Part shown: positions 49,122 to 59,776 of the stretch, piece after piece
Layout: the number at the start of each line of letters is the position of its first letter
Numbering within the stretch: the stretch's first letter is position 1
From: Saprospirales bacterium
GTDB lineage: Bacteria > Bacteroidota > Bacteroidia > Chitinophagales > Saprospiraceae
DNA length: 64,000 bases
Assembly (NCBI GenBank): GCA_007693915.1
Contig: RECS01000100.1
Coordinates: 1 to 64,000 of the forward strand
Direction: 5' to 3'
Made by a program: the position numbers and the translations under genes
The notes under the pieces: model-generated
The model's database searches: none
Told to the model about the DNA's origin: nothing
What the model saw: the letters and a program-made list of their open reading frames with translations, nothing else

Positions 49122-50201
49122 TTAAAAGTTACCATACATTAGGTTACAACCTCTCAATTCTGATCCATCCATTCGTCCTAGGATTTCAAAGGAGTCATCA
49201 TCCTTTAGTGTTCCTATATCATTAGTGGCGACAAAGGGAATAGTTTCAAAATTAGCGAGATCAATAATATGAACTAAACCTGAGTTGGTTATTTTCTCAT
49301 TTACTTTACAATCGTTTATTTCTTTTACAAAAACTTTCATGAGCGGGCCGGCTTTATAAATTCCCTTTCCTTTTGAATACGCTTGGGACTGCAGTTCAGT
49401 CATTCCATACTCAGAATGGATGTAAGAGGTATTAAAAGCCGTGGATAAAATGCTGTGTAATTCTTCTCTTACCAATTCCTTTCGACGACCTTTCATGCCT
49501 CCGGTCTCCATGATGACACAATCAGCAGAAAAATCTCCCTGAACTTTTTTTGCAAAGTCTAGTAGAGCAAAACTTACACCTATTAAAATGGTTTTTTTAT
49601 CTCCATCCAATGCCTTTTGAAGAGTAGAAAAAAAATCGGAATCACTACTGCTGAATAATCCGTGAATGTTTTCAGGTGAAAACTCCATAAAGGTTTTAAT
49701 CATATGAATAAGAGAAGAATTCTTCTGATCCATATAATTAGGCAACAATCCTATAATATTATATTGCTGTAAAGAGCCATACTCTTTAACAAAACTAACC
49801 GTAGATATGTACTCATACCAATTTAAGTCAGGGATATGGTGTTCCGATCGGATTTGATCAGTTGTTCCACTGCTAAAAAATATTTTTTCAGCAGCAAAAG
49901 AAAAAGCTGCTACTTTTTTTCCTCTTAAAAAGCTAACTGGGAAACAAGGCAAATCCGAAGCTCTCTTTATTTCATTTTCCCTGTAACCTAAAAGTTCAAA
50001 AAACCTTCGATAAGTTGAGTTGTACCTTAATTGGAATTTTAGAATATTAACAGCTAATTCGTCAAAATCCCCCTTACCCCTTTCTATAAACCCGATAAGT
50101 TGATTTTTGATTTGATTTTTATTTTCTTGATAATTCATAGGTAATTGAACCTGATAAAATTTTGAATCACAAATATATAATTCTTTATCGCGGTATCTCA
50201 T
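49122..50201 (-). CDS. LuxE-like acyl-protein synthetase/acyltransferase domain protein
   Basis: FFSSGTTDQIRSEHHI, METGGMKGRRKELVREELHSIL, SEYGMTELQSQAYS; LuxE-like adenylation motifs. Confidence 0.82.
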   Translation of the reverse strand: MRYRDKELYICDSKFYQVQLPMNYQENKNQIKNQLIGFIERGKGDFDELAVNILKFQLRYNSTYRRFFELLGYRENEIKRASDLPCFPVSFLRGKKVAAFSFAAEKIFFSSGTTDQIRSEHHIPDLNWYEYISTVSFVKEYGSLQQYNIIGLLPNYMDQKNSSLIHMIKTFMEFSPENIHGLFSSSDSDFFSTLQKALDGDKKTILIGVSFALLDFAKKVQGDFSADCVIMETGGMKGRRKELVREELHSILSTAFNTSYIHSEYGMTELQSQAYSKGKGIYKAGPLMKVFVKEINDCKVNEKITNSGLVHIIDLANFETIPFVATNDIGTLKDDDSFEILGRMDGSELRGCNLMYGNF

Positions 50202-50588
50202 GAAGAGGTTGTGAATTGGTGATGAATAAGATTTATTTTTATTTGAATTGGTAATTTTTTAAGGCTTTGATTTAAATTAATGTGGACTAAGAGGTACTTT
50301 AAGACCTCTCAGGGTTGAAGAAGAAGGAGGAGGAGTGTTTGAAGTCCATATTGGCAAAAAAAGTGTTTCCTATTGGACTCCTGAAAATAAATGATTTAAA
50401 AGACTAAAACTTAATTATTTTTATTGGAATTTTTATACTTTAGCTTACCAATAAGCTTGAATTTAACTATTAATTTTCAGTATTTATCCTGATCAAAGTT
50501 TATATGTATTTCATAATCTACAGCAAAATAGATTTATTAAATTTAAGAATTTTTTAGACAATTGATCAAGAAAAAGCGTTATACTTTT

Positions 50589-51092
50589 ATGAATTTAGAT
50601 ATACGGATATACATTTTTATCATAGCTGCATTATTGACATGGGTAGCATGTGCAAAATCACCCGACTTCGATTCTGATCCCTACATTGAATTTGTAGAAA
50701 TTATAAACAATGAAATTAGACAATCCAGTCAAGCAGATTCTGTAGTTTTTGTTATCTATTTTGAAGATGGAGACGGTAATCTGCGACCACCGGATGGAGA
50801 AACCCCAAATGTATTTTTAAGAGACCTTAGGGATAGCACAATAGCTTTCACCTTTGCTAGTCCAAATATACCAACAGAGGGTTCAGGAAATGGAATCAGG
50901 GGAACTCTCCGCTTAAGAGCTAATATCTTGCAAGGAGATGTTTGTTGTATATATCCAACCGGTCAACCCCCTTGCACCAGTTCCAATCCACTACAAACGG
51001 ACAGTATATTTTACGATTTATTCCTTTTCGATGCAGATGGAAATCAGAGTAATGTTATTAAAGCTGGTCCTTTGCTTTTAGTTTGTGATTAA
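50589..51092 (+). CDS. Putative lipoprotein of unknown function
   Basis: Signal/lipobox LLTWVAC-AK; start moved from TTG 50562 to ATG 50589; DGDGNLRPPDGETP. Confidence 0.6.
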   Translation: MNLDIRIYIFIIAALLTWVACAKSPDFDSDPYIEFVEIINNEIRQSSQADSVVFVIYFEDGDGNLRPPDGETPNVFLRDLRDSTIAFTFASPNIPTEGSGNGIRGTLRLRANILQGDVCCIYPTGQPPCTSSNPLQTDSIFYDLFLFDADGNQSNVIKAGPLLLVCD

Positions 51093-51275
51093 TTTCCCAT
51101 TATTGGTTTATAGCCATTGACTATGGAGCAATAATTTGATTCCTAACCTATTCAAGTCTATTTAGAATTTAGGTTTACATGGACCCTAAGTCTGATAAAA
51201 TGCCTAAAATAATGAATAGAAATCCATCTGCTGCCATTTTCTATTATACTGAACACTTAAATTTAGACCAAAAAA

Positions 51276-51309
51276 GTAAACTTGCCAAACAATTGTCGGA
51301 CAAGTTTAC
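51276..51309 (-). terminator. Terminator-like hairpin downstream of the 51360-54299 gene
   Basis: GTAAACTTG ... CAAGTTTAC stem, followed by TTTTTT on the minus strand. Confidence 0.6.
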
Positions 51310-51359
51310 CCTATTTTATCACCATTTATTCTGTATTAGAGAATAGAATTTCGTCTCCC

Positions 51360-54299
51360 CTATTTCACAATCACATTCATGACAGCATTTCCTTCTGCAC
51401 TCCATATTTCCACTAAATAATTCCCGGATATAAAGTCAATCAAACTCAAAGAAACGCGATTACTGTTTCCCTTGACATTCTTTATAAGTTTCCCTGACAT
51501 ATCAAAAACCCGGACACTATTGATTTTTTCGTTTGCTTCAATGAACAAATAATCTGAAGTAGGCACTGGCCATATTATCACATCCAGTAGATTGGATAAT
51601 TCGTCCACCGAGGTGAATTCCATAATATCATCAGCATAACGAGCGATGATTTGATAACCTCCTTCAGCAGGGACGGCAGTCGTAAATTGTGCACCAATTC
51701 CAACAAGGTCAAAATTCATCGGAGCTTCTTGCCCTAAATCATTTGCAACCTGGATTCTCCATAAAAAGGTTCCCGCTTCATTTTCAATATTGATATTTGC
51801 TGAAGAGCCGGGATTTGGCCAGTCCTCAGGATTCAAAATTGTAAGGTTCTCGAGCTTAATTAATGAGGATTCCGTTTCTTCACCTAAGGCTGTCACAACT
51901 CGTGGCTCAACCAACTCATTCCCCTGAGAAATCAATTCAATCTCGTCCGGATTGATCTGTGTTAAACCTCTGAATTCTTCCACAATTCCCTTTACCAGAA
52001 CCAGATCTCCTTCGTTAACTATATAACCTAAGTCCCCGGAAGCACGATAGATACTTACCCCCACATTATCCTCATCAATCAAAGTAAATTGCAAACCCTG
52101 AGGTCTGAAATTAATTCCATAAACTACCGCAGTTACAGATACGGGCTGTCCAAGAAGTAAAGGTCTTCCATTGGGATCATTCTCCCTAAGTTGAGGCATA
52201 GTGACTTCTGTGTAGGGATCAGAAAGGTCTAATCCAAGGTCTTCCGCATAACGCGGCATTATTCGATAGCCATCATTCGGAGGTGTATTGGTGGTAAATT
52301 GACTTCCAATACCGATAAGATCGAATTCACCTTCGGGTGGAGTAAATCCAAGATTGACTGCTGCAGCAACTCTGATTTCAAATTGCCCGTCCTGATTTTC
52401 TACAATTAAATTAGCAGAAGTTCCGGGCGTAGGCCAGTCCTCAGGATTGAGTAGGGTCACTGCTTCCAGTTTTACCAAAGAGGATTCAGTATTCTCTCCT
52501 AGTTCTGCAATCACAATTGGTTCTACCAGTTCGTTATTCTCGGATATTAACTCAATTTCATCTGCATTGATTTGGGTAAGGCCTCGGAATTGACTTACTG
52601 TCCCTCTTACAGTTATCATATCACCCTCATTTACTTCGTAATCCAGATTACCACTAGGTCTAAATACCCCTACACCAACATTGTTTTCATCTATGATAGT
52701 AAATTCCAATCCTTGAGGTCTTAGGTTAACCCCATAAACCACTGCTGTAGTTTGAACTTTTTCGCCCAGTAAAACGGGTTCAAAATCGGGATTGTTTTCA
52801 CGCAATTCAGGAATTTCAACAAGCATATATTCGTCCTCCTCAATACCTAAATCTGATTTATATCTCGGTAACACTCTATAACCATCATCAGCGGGTACAT
52901 TGGTAGTAAATTGACCGCCAATACCAATAAAATCAAACTCACCCTCCGGAGGGGTATTTCCCAGGTTGTGCGCCGATTGAATGCGCATTTCAAAAGTTCC
53001 ATGTTCGTTTTCTAAAAAAAGATTGGCTGCACTTCCGGGATTGGGCCAGTCTTCAGGATTGGTAATGGTAACTCCCTCCAACATGATAAGTGCGGATTCT
53101 GTGCCTTCATTCAATTCAGAAACAACCAAGGGTTGCACCAATTCGTTATTTTCGGATATCCAATCAATTTCATCTGCTACTATCTGTGTAAGTCCTCTAA
53201 ATTGACTTATCACTCCTCTCACTTCAATTAAATCACCCTCCTGAACAGTATAGCCAAAATTGTTATTGGGATTAAAAATGCCAACACCGACATTATTTTC
53301 ATCAATGATGGTAAATTCCAAACCAGCAGGTCGCAGATTAATCCCATAGACAATAGCTGAAATAGAAACAGAGTCACCCAATAAGACAGGTGCACCCAAG
53401 GAATCATTTTCTCGAAGTTCAGACATCATAACCGGTGTATAAGTTAGTTCATCCTCTTCGATGGTAATCTGTTGGACGTGTTCAATGGTTCTCCCGCAAA
53501 CATCCGTAAATTCCCAAATCAGTTCGAGTGTAATTCCACATTCAGAAGGATCTCCAATAACAGTAGGACTGACCGATCCTGATATTTCGCAATCCATCAT
53601 AAGTGAATTGGTATAATCCAATTCTACTATCTCTAATTCATTTATTTCTTCACAACTGATCGTTAAATTTTCCGGAGCATTCACCCATTCAGCCTGCTCA
53701 GCCGGAATAACCGTAATTTGTTGAGTATGTTCGATAGTCCGGTCAAACTCATCCGTAAAGGACCAGCTAGCAGTAAGCTGACCTCCACAAATATCTACAC
53801 TCCCCATTAAATCACCTTCTACAGTGCCACTAATTTCATCATCTCCAGATGCATTATTGGAGTATTCCAACTCACCTGGTATCCAATTGGCAGCCTCTTC
53901 ACAACTAATAGTCGTATCAGCAGGCGGATCAATCCACTCAGCCACTGGAGGTCCATCGACTATCACCACACCAAACATATTAAAACCGACATGAGGATCA
54001 CATTGATAATCATATTGACCGGGTATAGTAAAAATAAATTCATATTCCCAGTTGCCACTTTGAGCAGCACCACTAAAGAACCCCTCGGGATTATTTGGAA
54101 AGACAGATTGCAAACCATTTACATTATGGGTGCCTTGCACATTAATCCAACGAATGGTATCTCCAGATTGAATGGTGATTTCAGCAGGTGTATAAATATT
54201 GCTGGAAACTTCAACTACATGTAAAGTGTTGTTTTGCGCATGATTAATGCCGATACTTAATGAAAAAGCAAAAAGTAAAAAAGTAAGAATTCTTAACAT
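51360..54299 (-). CDS. Secreted multidomain protein: plastocyanin-like domain, two HYR-like modules, three ~204-aa OB-fold-like repeats, T9SS C-terminal domain
   Basis: THNV...YQCDPHVGFNMFG (type-1 Cu ligand pattern); repeats beginning SELREND/PELRENN/PQLREND with DEN/DNVGVxxx and GLTQIxxDEI; C-terminal WPVPTSDYLFIEANEKINSVRVFDMSGKLIK...VNVIVK-type sorting domain. Confidence 0.82.
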   Translation of the reverse strand: MLRILTFLLFAFSLSIGINHAQNNTLHVVEVSSNIYTPAEITIQSGDTIRWINVQGTHNVNGLQSVFPNNPEGFFSGAAQSGNWEYEFIFTIPGQYDYQCDPHVGFNMFGVVIVDGPPVAEWIDPPADTTISCEEAANWIPGELEYSNNASGDDEISGTVEGDLMGSVDICGGQLTASWSFTDEFDRTIEHTQQITVIPAEQAEWVNAPENLTISCEEINELEIVELDYTNSLMMDCEISGSVSPTVIGDPSECGITLELIWEFTDVCGRTIEHVQQITIEEDELTYTPVMMSELRENDSLGAPVLLGDSVSISAIVYGINLRPAGLEFTIIDENNVGVGIFNPNNNFGYTVQEGDLIEVRGVISQFRGLTQIVADEIDWISENNELVQPLVVSELNEGTESALIMLEGVTITNPEDWPNPGSAANLFLENEHGTFEMRIQSAHNLGNTPPEGEFDFIGIGGQFTTNVPADDGYRVLPRYKSDLGIEEDEYMLVEIPELRENNPDFEPVLLGEKVQTTAVVYGVNLRPQGLEFTIIDENNVGVGVFRPSGNLDYEVNEGDMITVRGTVSQFRGLTQINADEIELISENNELVEPIVIAELGENTESSLVKLEAVTLLNPEDWPTPGTSANLIVENQDGQFEIRVAAAVNLGFTPPEGEFDLIGIGSQFTTNTPPNDGYRIMPRYAEDLGLDLSDPYTEVTMPQLRENDPNGRPLLLGQPVSVTAVVYGINFRPQGLQFTLIDEDNVGVSIYRASGDLGYIVNEGDLVLVKGIVEEFRGLTQINPDEIELISQGNELVEPRVVTALGEETESSLIKLENLTILNPEDWPNPGSSANINIENEAGTFLWRIQVANDLGQEAPMNFDLVGIGAQFTTAVPAEGGYQIIARYADDIMEFTSVDELSNLLDVIIWPVPTSDYLFIEANEKINSVRVFDMSGKLIKNVKGNSNRVSLSLIDFISGNYLVEIWSAEGNAVMNVIVK
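51640..53440. repeat. Three in-frame tandem repeats of ~612-615 bp inside the 51360-54299 CDS
   Basis: The DNA motif gccagtcYtcagg recurs at 51818, 52433 and 53045 (spacing 615 and 612 nt, 205/204 codons). Confidence 0.9.
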
Positions 54300-54303
54300 A
54301 ATT

Positions 54304-55275
54304 TCAATTTTTTATGAGTGATTGAGAAAATAGATATTCATATAATTCAATGGGATAATCAGTGGCAATCATACTTGCTCCCTGATTGTATATGTCTAAT
54401 ATATTATCAAAGCCCTTGGTCATGGCTTGTCTATCGAGGTTTCCGATAGTTCCCTGAATGGAAGGTATTCCCATTTTATTTAATCTGTCAAAGACAATTT
54501 GGTCTGTTCGCCTTGTGCCGGTAAATGCCAGAATTCTATTAGCTGGGAGTCCCGATGCAATAAATCTATCCAACTCTTTCTCATTTCGGATGGGCAGGCT
54601 GATCATTAATTCAGGTGCTCGTCTATTAATAAATCTCGCTGCATCAATGCTATAAACCAGGATGATTACATGATTTTCGGATTGTGTTTCCCGGACTAAA
54701 TCTATAACCATTTGAAAGGGTACATTTCTTTTGATATCCAATTTAAGGATAGTTTTGTCTTTCCCCCATTTCAGGACATCCCTGAGTAAAGGGGGAGAAA
54801 AATAAGTGAGTTTGCCATCAGCGTCTTTAAGTCTTAATTTCAATATTTCATCAATAGGATAGCGATCAGCTTTTCCTGTTCCATTGGTGGTGCGATCCAA
54901 TGACTCATCATGTAGAAGAAATAAGACTGAATCCTTACTCATCCGAATATCAAATTCAATGATCGCCGGCAGTTCACTCATTATAAATTCAAAGGACTCC
55001 AGACAATTTTCAGGCCAGCCGGAGTAATAACGGGAACCCCTGTGGGCGCTGATGAGGTAGGGACGGATTTTGTCAAGATTGAAAAAATCATAAATGGAAT
55101 TAATTGAATAATAGTGATTATTAATTAATACATCAGATTGATTTACTGGACTATCTGAACTTCCTTGTGGATTCCTATTGCCATCTCCCTTACTTCCACA
55201 AGAAGAAAAGAGAAACAGTAAGGAAAGTAGTATTATTGATAGGTACCTTAAAAGTGGTGTGGAATTACTTTTCAT
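54304..55275 (-). CDS. Glycerophosphodiester phosphodiesterase family lipoprotein
   Basis: LLFLFSSC lipobox; SAHRGSRYYSGWPENCLESF, EFDIRMSKDSVLFLLHDESLDRTTNGTGK. Confidence 0.93.
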   Translation of the reverse strand: MKSNSTPLLRYLSIILLSLLFLFSSCGSKGDGNRNPQGSSDSPVNQSDVLINNHYYSINSIYDFFNLDKIRPYLISAHRGSRYYSGWPENCLESFEFIMSELPAIIEFDIRMSKDSVLFLLHDESLDRTTNGTGKADRYPIDEILKLRLKDADGKLTYFSPPLLRDVLKWGKDKTILKLDIKRNVPFQMVIDLVRETQSENHVIILVYSIDAARFINRRAPELMISLPIRNEKELDRFIASGLPANRILAFTGTRRTDQIVFDRLNKMGIPSIQGTIGNLDRQAMTKGFDNILDIYNQGASMIATDYPIELYEYLFSQSLIKN

Positions 55276-55320
55276 TTGATCAATTTGTATATGGATAAAG
55301 GTAGTGAAAAAAAAAGAAAT

Positions 55321-55361
55321 AAAAAAGGGTGAATTTCATTTTCTGAAATTCACCCTTTTTT
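55321..55361 (-). terminator. Strong intrinsic terminator hairpin downstream of the TonB-dependent receptor
   Basis: AAAAAGGGTGAATTTCA-ttttc-TGAAATTCACCCTTTTT perfect stem with flanking A/T tracts (bidirectional). Confidence 0.85.
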
Positions 55362-55384
55362 ATCTATTGAGATAGGTTTTGCAA

Positions 55385-58300
55385 TTAATTACCGAAAATA
55401 TATCTCACACCAACTTGAAGTCTCCAAGCGTTATTAAGAATATTTCCTGTATTCAATCTAAAAGTTTCAGTTGGAAACTCTTCAGTACCTGGAATAGTAT
55501 TTATTCTATAAACAGGAACACCTTCGTCAGTAATTTCTCTTAAAGACAATAAGTTTCTCTGGAATTCAATATCAGCAATACCCCAATCACTGTTAAACAT
55601 ATTCCCAATGTTTACAAAATCAAGAGATAACTGCAGTCTATTTTGTCCGTCACCTGTTAGATGGATGTCCTGAAGGATTCTGAAATCGAATCTGTGAACC
55701 CATGGTCTTACCGCTCCATTTCTTTCAGCAACACTTCCTCTATTTGCACTTAGGTAATCATCCTGATCGATGTAAGCATCGAGTATAGCAGCTTGTCTAT
55801 CAGCATCGTAAGTATCATCGCCAATTGTGAAGGATTGATAAGTCAATTCATTAGCATTATTTGGAATATACATCAATCTGTTTGACCCATCGCCAAAGTT
55901 ACCAGCGTATGTATAGCTAAATCTACCCGCATTACCACCATCATAGAAAACACCAATGGTAGTATTGTTGGTTCTATATGAAAGATTTGCAATTAATCTA
56001 TTTGGTTGATCATGACCTGCAAAACCTAAACTAGGAGCATTTCTATTGGTTTGTACGGTATTTGGCCAAAGTGAGATAGCTTGCGAACCACCTGCTGCAT
56101 CAAGGTCTCTTGATCTAGAGTAAGTATAAGCAACCATTGCATCGAAACCACCAGCAAAAGATTTAGATAATTGAATAGTGGCAGATAAATAGTCTGCTTT
56201 TTCATCCGCATTTGTCAGGTAAAAAATATTTCTAAAGTCAGGGTCATTTGAGTAAGCAGTTAATCCCGGTTGATTTACCCAAAACGGTCTTTCATCAGGC
56301 CCTGATAGTGTACCCTCCGGGGTTCTTAAGACCGGATTATATGCGATAGGAGTAGAAATATCTCTGCTGTACATTAAGTCAACTGTTGCGCGAATACCGA
56401 ATGGAAGTTGCGCATCAGCACCAAGGTTCGTTCTCCATACTTGAGGTAACTTGAAATTTTCATCAGTAAGGTTAAGCTCATTAGATAAAGTTGCTTCAGG
56501 ATTATCCGGTGCATAAGCATTAGGATCAGGATTGAAAATAATACCTGCATCAATTACCTCCTGTCCTTCAAATCCGATACCGCCTCTCACAACTCCTGAA
56601 CCATTAACCTGGTTTGACAACCAAACAAATGGTATTCTACCTGAGAATATACCGGTTCCACCTCTTAATTGTAGGCTTCTATCACCAAATACATCATAGT
56701 TAAATCCAATTCTAGGAGAGAATAATGGATTTACTTTTGGAAAAGTAGCAACATCTGGAGTAAACTCTTTACCGTCAAGACCTACGAATCGTTTGTCCAA
56801 ATCATCCAATAGTTCATTACGAGGTATATCAATAGGATAAAATGGTAAATCCACTCTTAATCCGGCTGTAACAGTCAAATCACGATTAACTTGATACTCA
56901 TCCTGGATATAAACACCCAATTGACCAAACTGAGTTTCATCTAATGGAGGGGTTGTTGAACCATCCAATGCAAAAGAGCGAGCAAAAGCAACAGGCGCGT
57001 TATCTGGATTATTGAAATTTTGATTGATTACATGATCAACAAAGTTATCATACCCAATGAATCTGTACCACCCATGAAAAGTAGGATTAAAGGCATTATT
57101 AAAGGTCATGTATTCGAAATTAACACCAGCAGTAATAGTGTGATCCCCCCTGTAAAAAGTCGTATTATTGGTGATATTAAAGGTATTGTTTTCCAAGAGA
57201 TTACCCACTGTAAATAACTCATTACCTAAAGTCATATAGTAAAGTAAATTACCAGATGCATCCGGCTCAAGTACCTCAATCATTGGAAAATCTTGTCCAC
57301 CGGGAACTCCTCTTCTTTGAGGAGTAGCAGCAGTGTAACCAACATTAAATTGATTGGAAATATTATCTCCTAAGACTGAATTCAATTCCGCAACAATTGA
57401 AGTTACTTCCCTTTCTTGAGTATAGTTATTATTCCTAAAATTAATATTTTCAATTCCTGTTCTGTTAGTATTTCTATATCTTGTTGATACAAACCTGATT
57501 GAATTACCATTTGTAGGCACATCCCTGAAGGAAGTAAAGTGATTAAATCTTAATGATAATCTGTGCTGCATATTTATATTGTAATCTAATCGGATATTAA
57601 ATCTTTCCGATTCAGACGCAAAAGGATAGTTGTCGGGAGCACCCGTATCATAGCCATATAAACTTTGCATTCTTTCTCTTACAAAATTGGCTTCAGAAAG
57701 CGGGACTCTTGAGATATTAATACCATCAGGAGTTTCACCTTCTCTTGCAGCTCTTTTAGTAAACGACGGAGTGTCTTCCTCTTCTTTCTCGTAACTTACA
57801 AAAAAGAACAAACGGTCTTTAATGATAGGACCGCCAAAACGAACACCATAAGTAATGTTTTCACTATTACCTCTGTCCACAGCAACATCTCCTGCTTTGT
57901 TTCCTTGCATTTGATCGTTTCGCATAAAATAATAAACTGATCCCTCGAAGTTATTGCTACCTGATCTGGTAACAGCATTTACAGAAGCCCCTGTAAAACC
58001 AGATAATCTTACATCGTAAGGTGCAAGATTAACACTAACCTGATCGATGGCATCTAAAGAAACCGGATTACCACCTGCGAACTGATCGTTACCTAAACCG
58101 AAATTATTGTTGTAGATATTTCCATCAATGGTGTAGTTGTTAAACCTTGAGTTGGTACCCGCAAAAGCATTGCCAACAGATTGGGGAGTTAATCTGGTGA
58201 AATCATTAATGCTTCTGCTAATCGTTGGAAGTGCATTGATGGTTTCAGTATTGATGCTGGTAGCAGCTCCTGACCTCCTGGAATTGAATATATTGTCCAT

Positions 58301-58663
58301 TCTACCAGAAACGACAATTTCGCCTAATTCCATGCCTGTATCAATTAACACAACGTCAACATTAGCGCCTGTACCAAGAGCAAGAAAAATATTCTCCACA
58401 ACATCTGATTCGTAGCCAATGTAGGATACCTCAACTTTGTATGGTCCACCAACACGCATGTTTCCGATGTGGAAGATACCGTTAACATTAGTTGTTGTAC
58501 CATACTGCGTCCCAGTTGGAACGTGAGTTGCGACAACTGTCGCCCCAATTAATTCATCACCCGCTAAAGATGATACTTTACCTGACATTGATGATGTGGT
58601 TACCTGCGCCCACATCCCTGCCGAGATAAATAAACAACAAATTACTAAGTAAATCTTTCTCAT
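55385..58663 (-). CDS. Oar-like TonB-dependent receptor with carboxypeptidase-regulatory-like N-terminal domain
   Basis: SGKVSSLAGDELIGATVVATHVPTGTQYGTTTNVNGIFHI, plug domain, large beta-barrel ending WRLQVGVRYIFGN. Confidence 0.9.
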   Translation of the reverse strand: MRKIYLVICCLFISAGMWAQVTTSSMSGKVSSLAGDELIGATVVATHVPTGTQYGTTTNVNGIFHIGNMRVGGPYKVEVSYIGYESDVVENIFLALGTGANVDVVLIDTGMELGEIVVSGRMDNIFNSRRSGAATSINTETINALPTISRSINDFTRLTPQSVGNAFAGTNSRFNNYTIDGNIYNNNFGLGNDQFAGGNPVSLDAIDQVSVNLAPYDVRLSGFTGASVNAVTRSGSNNFEGSVYYFMRNDQMQGNKAGDVAVDRGNSENITYGVRFGGPIIKDRLFFFVSYEKEEEDTPSFTKRAAREGETPDGINISRVPLSEANFVRERMQSLYGYDTGAPDNYPFASESERFNIRLDYNINMQHRLSLRFNHFTSFRDVPTNGNSIRFVSTRYRNTNRTGIENINFRNNNYTQEREVTSIVAELNSVLGDNISNQFNVGYTAATPQRRGVPGGQDFPMIEVLEPDASGNLLYYMTLGNELFTVGNLLENNTFNITNNTTFYRGDHTITAGVNFEYMTFNNAFNPTFHGWYRFIGYDNFVDHVINQNFNNPDNAPVAFARSFALDGSTTPPLDETQFGQLGVYIQDEYQVNRDLTVTAGLRVDLPFYPIDIPRNELLDDLDKRFVGLDGKEFTPDVATFPKVNPLFSPRIGFNYDVFGDRSLQLRGGTGIFSGRIPFVWLSNQVNGSGVVRGGIGFEGQEVIDAGIIFNPDPNAYAPDNPEATLSNELNLTDENFKLPQVWRTNLGADAQLPFGIRATVDLMYSRDISTPIAYNPVLRTPEGTLSGPDERPFWVNQPGLTAYSNDPDFRNIFYLTNADEKADYLSATIQLSKSFAGGFDAMVAYTYSRSRDLDAAGGSQAISLWPNTVQTNRNAPSLGFAGHDQPNRLIANLSYRTNNTTIGVFYDGGNAGRFSYTYAGNFGDGSNRLMYIPNNANELTYQSFTIGDDTYDADRQAAILDAYIDQDDYLSANRGSVAERNGAVRPWVHRFDFRILQDIHLTGDGQNRLQLSLDFVNIGNMFNSDWGIADIEFQRNLLSLREITDEGVPVYRINTIPGTEEFPTETFRLNTGNILNNAWRLQVGVRYIFGN

Positions 58664-58817
58664 AATTTTGATTATTGGTTTGAAAATTTTTCACAAAAGT
58701 AAAAGCATTTTTCCAATAATTCATGCTGCTGTGTTAATAAAACATTAAGTTTATCTTTGTTGAATATTAAAGATTTACAAAACAGATTTTTAAATATATA
58801 AATAAAAAATAATATAA

Positions 58818-59747
58818 TCACTTTCTGGGTAAAAAATTCTCAGCAATCATACATCGAACACTGCCTCCTCCATATTTTTCTATGGTTGGAATATCGGAAT
58901 GAACTATAGAGCTGTAAGAAAGTATTAGCGCTCTCTGATCTGCTGAAAGTGATCGATAAGCAGATGAGGACATGGCTAGAACCGGCTGATCATCCTGACC
59001 TATAAGTTGCAACATATTCCCGGCAAATTGTTTGACTTGCTCGAAAGTGATCTCAATTATTTTGTATTCATACCGATTAAGTACATCAGTCAATTTTTTC
59101 CTTTCATTTACATCGGGAATGCATTCCAGGCACAATACTACAAACCCCTTCCCTAGGGTCATAATTACATTGGTATGATAAACCGGTAGACCGGAGGGGT
59201 CAACTGAAGTAAAAGTGACTGTTTGATAGCCCATTTTTACAGCCCATTCATTTAATAGTTTTTCATCAGTCCTTTCGCTTATACAGGCATAAGATACCTT
59301 ATTTTCTCTATCCAGTATCATAGAACCGGTACCTTCAAGAAATTGGTTTAAAGATTCTTTTTCTTCAAAAGCAATCTGCTTGTTTAAAATAAAGTCTCCT
59401 TTAAGCTCCTCAATTAATTCAGGGTCTCTCTCTTTCCTTCGGGCCTCTGCATACATAGGGTAAGTAACAACCGTACCATCAGCATGGGTTGTAAACCAAT
59501 TATTAGGAAAAACAGCATCTGGCTTTATTTCATCGGGATTATCCTGAAACACCTTTACTTGAATACCTTTATCTGTTAGTTTTTGAACAAGCTGATCAAA
59601 TTCACTTTCAGCCCTGCTTTTTATCTTTAGGACATCACCAGCTCCTTCTGAATTCTGAAAAGCATTATTAGCAGCCGTTTCAGCATTATATCCAAAATGA
59701 GCAGGACGCACCATTATCACTTTATTGGTAAAGTTATTTTCATTTTC
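58818..59747 (-). CDS. CtlX-like citrulline/arginine deiminase-superfamily amidinohydrolase
   Basis: VIMVRPAHFGYNAETAANNAFQ, FPNNWFTTHADGTVVTYPMYAEARRKERD, GTGSMILDRENKVSYACISERT, GGSVRCMIAENFLP. Start taken at MENENN. Confidence 0.9.
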   Translation of the reverse strand, partial: ENENNFTNKVIMVRPAHFGYNAETAANNAFQNSEGAGDVLKIKSRAESEFDQLVQKLTDKGIQVKVFQDNPDEIKPDAVFPNNWFTTHADGTVVTYPMYAEARRKERDPELIEELKGDFILNKQIAFEEKESLNQFLEGTGSMILDRENKVSYACISERTDEKLLNEWAVKMGYQTVTFTSVDPSGLPVYHTNVIMTLGKGFVVLCLECIPDVNERKKLTDVLNRYEYKIIEITFEQVKQFAGNMLQLIGQDDQPVLAMSSSAYRSLSADQRALILSYSSIVHSDIPTIEKYGGGSVRCMIAENFLPRK

Positions 59748-59776
59748 CATGGTAAATCTCATTTTTAAAAGTCAGA

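Noticed and set aside
49122-50201. Bioluminescence (lux) locus
   Set aside because: Only a LuxE-like gene is present; no luciferase or reductase subunits.
55385-58663. SusC/SusD polysaccharide utilisation locus
   Set aside because: The receptor is Oar-like and no SusD homolog or glycoside hydrolase is adjacent.
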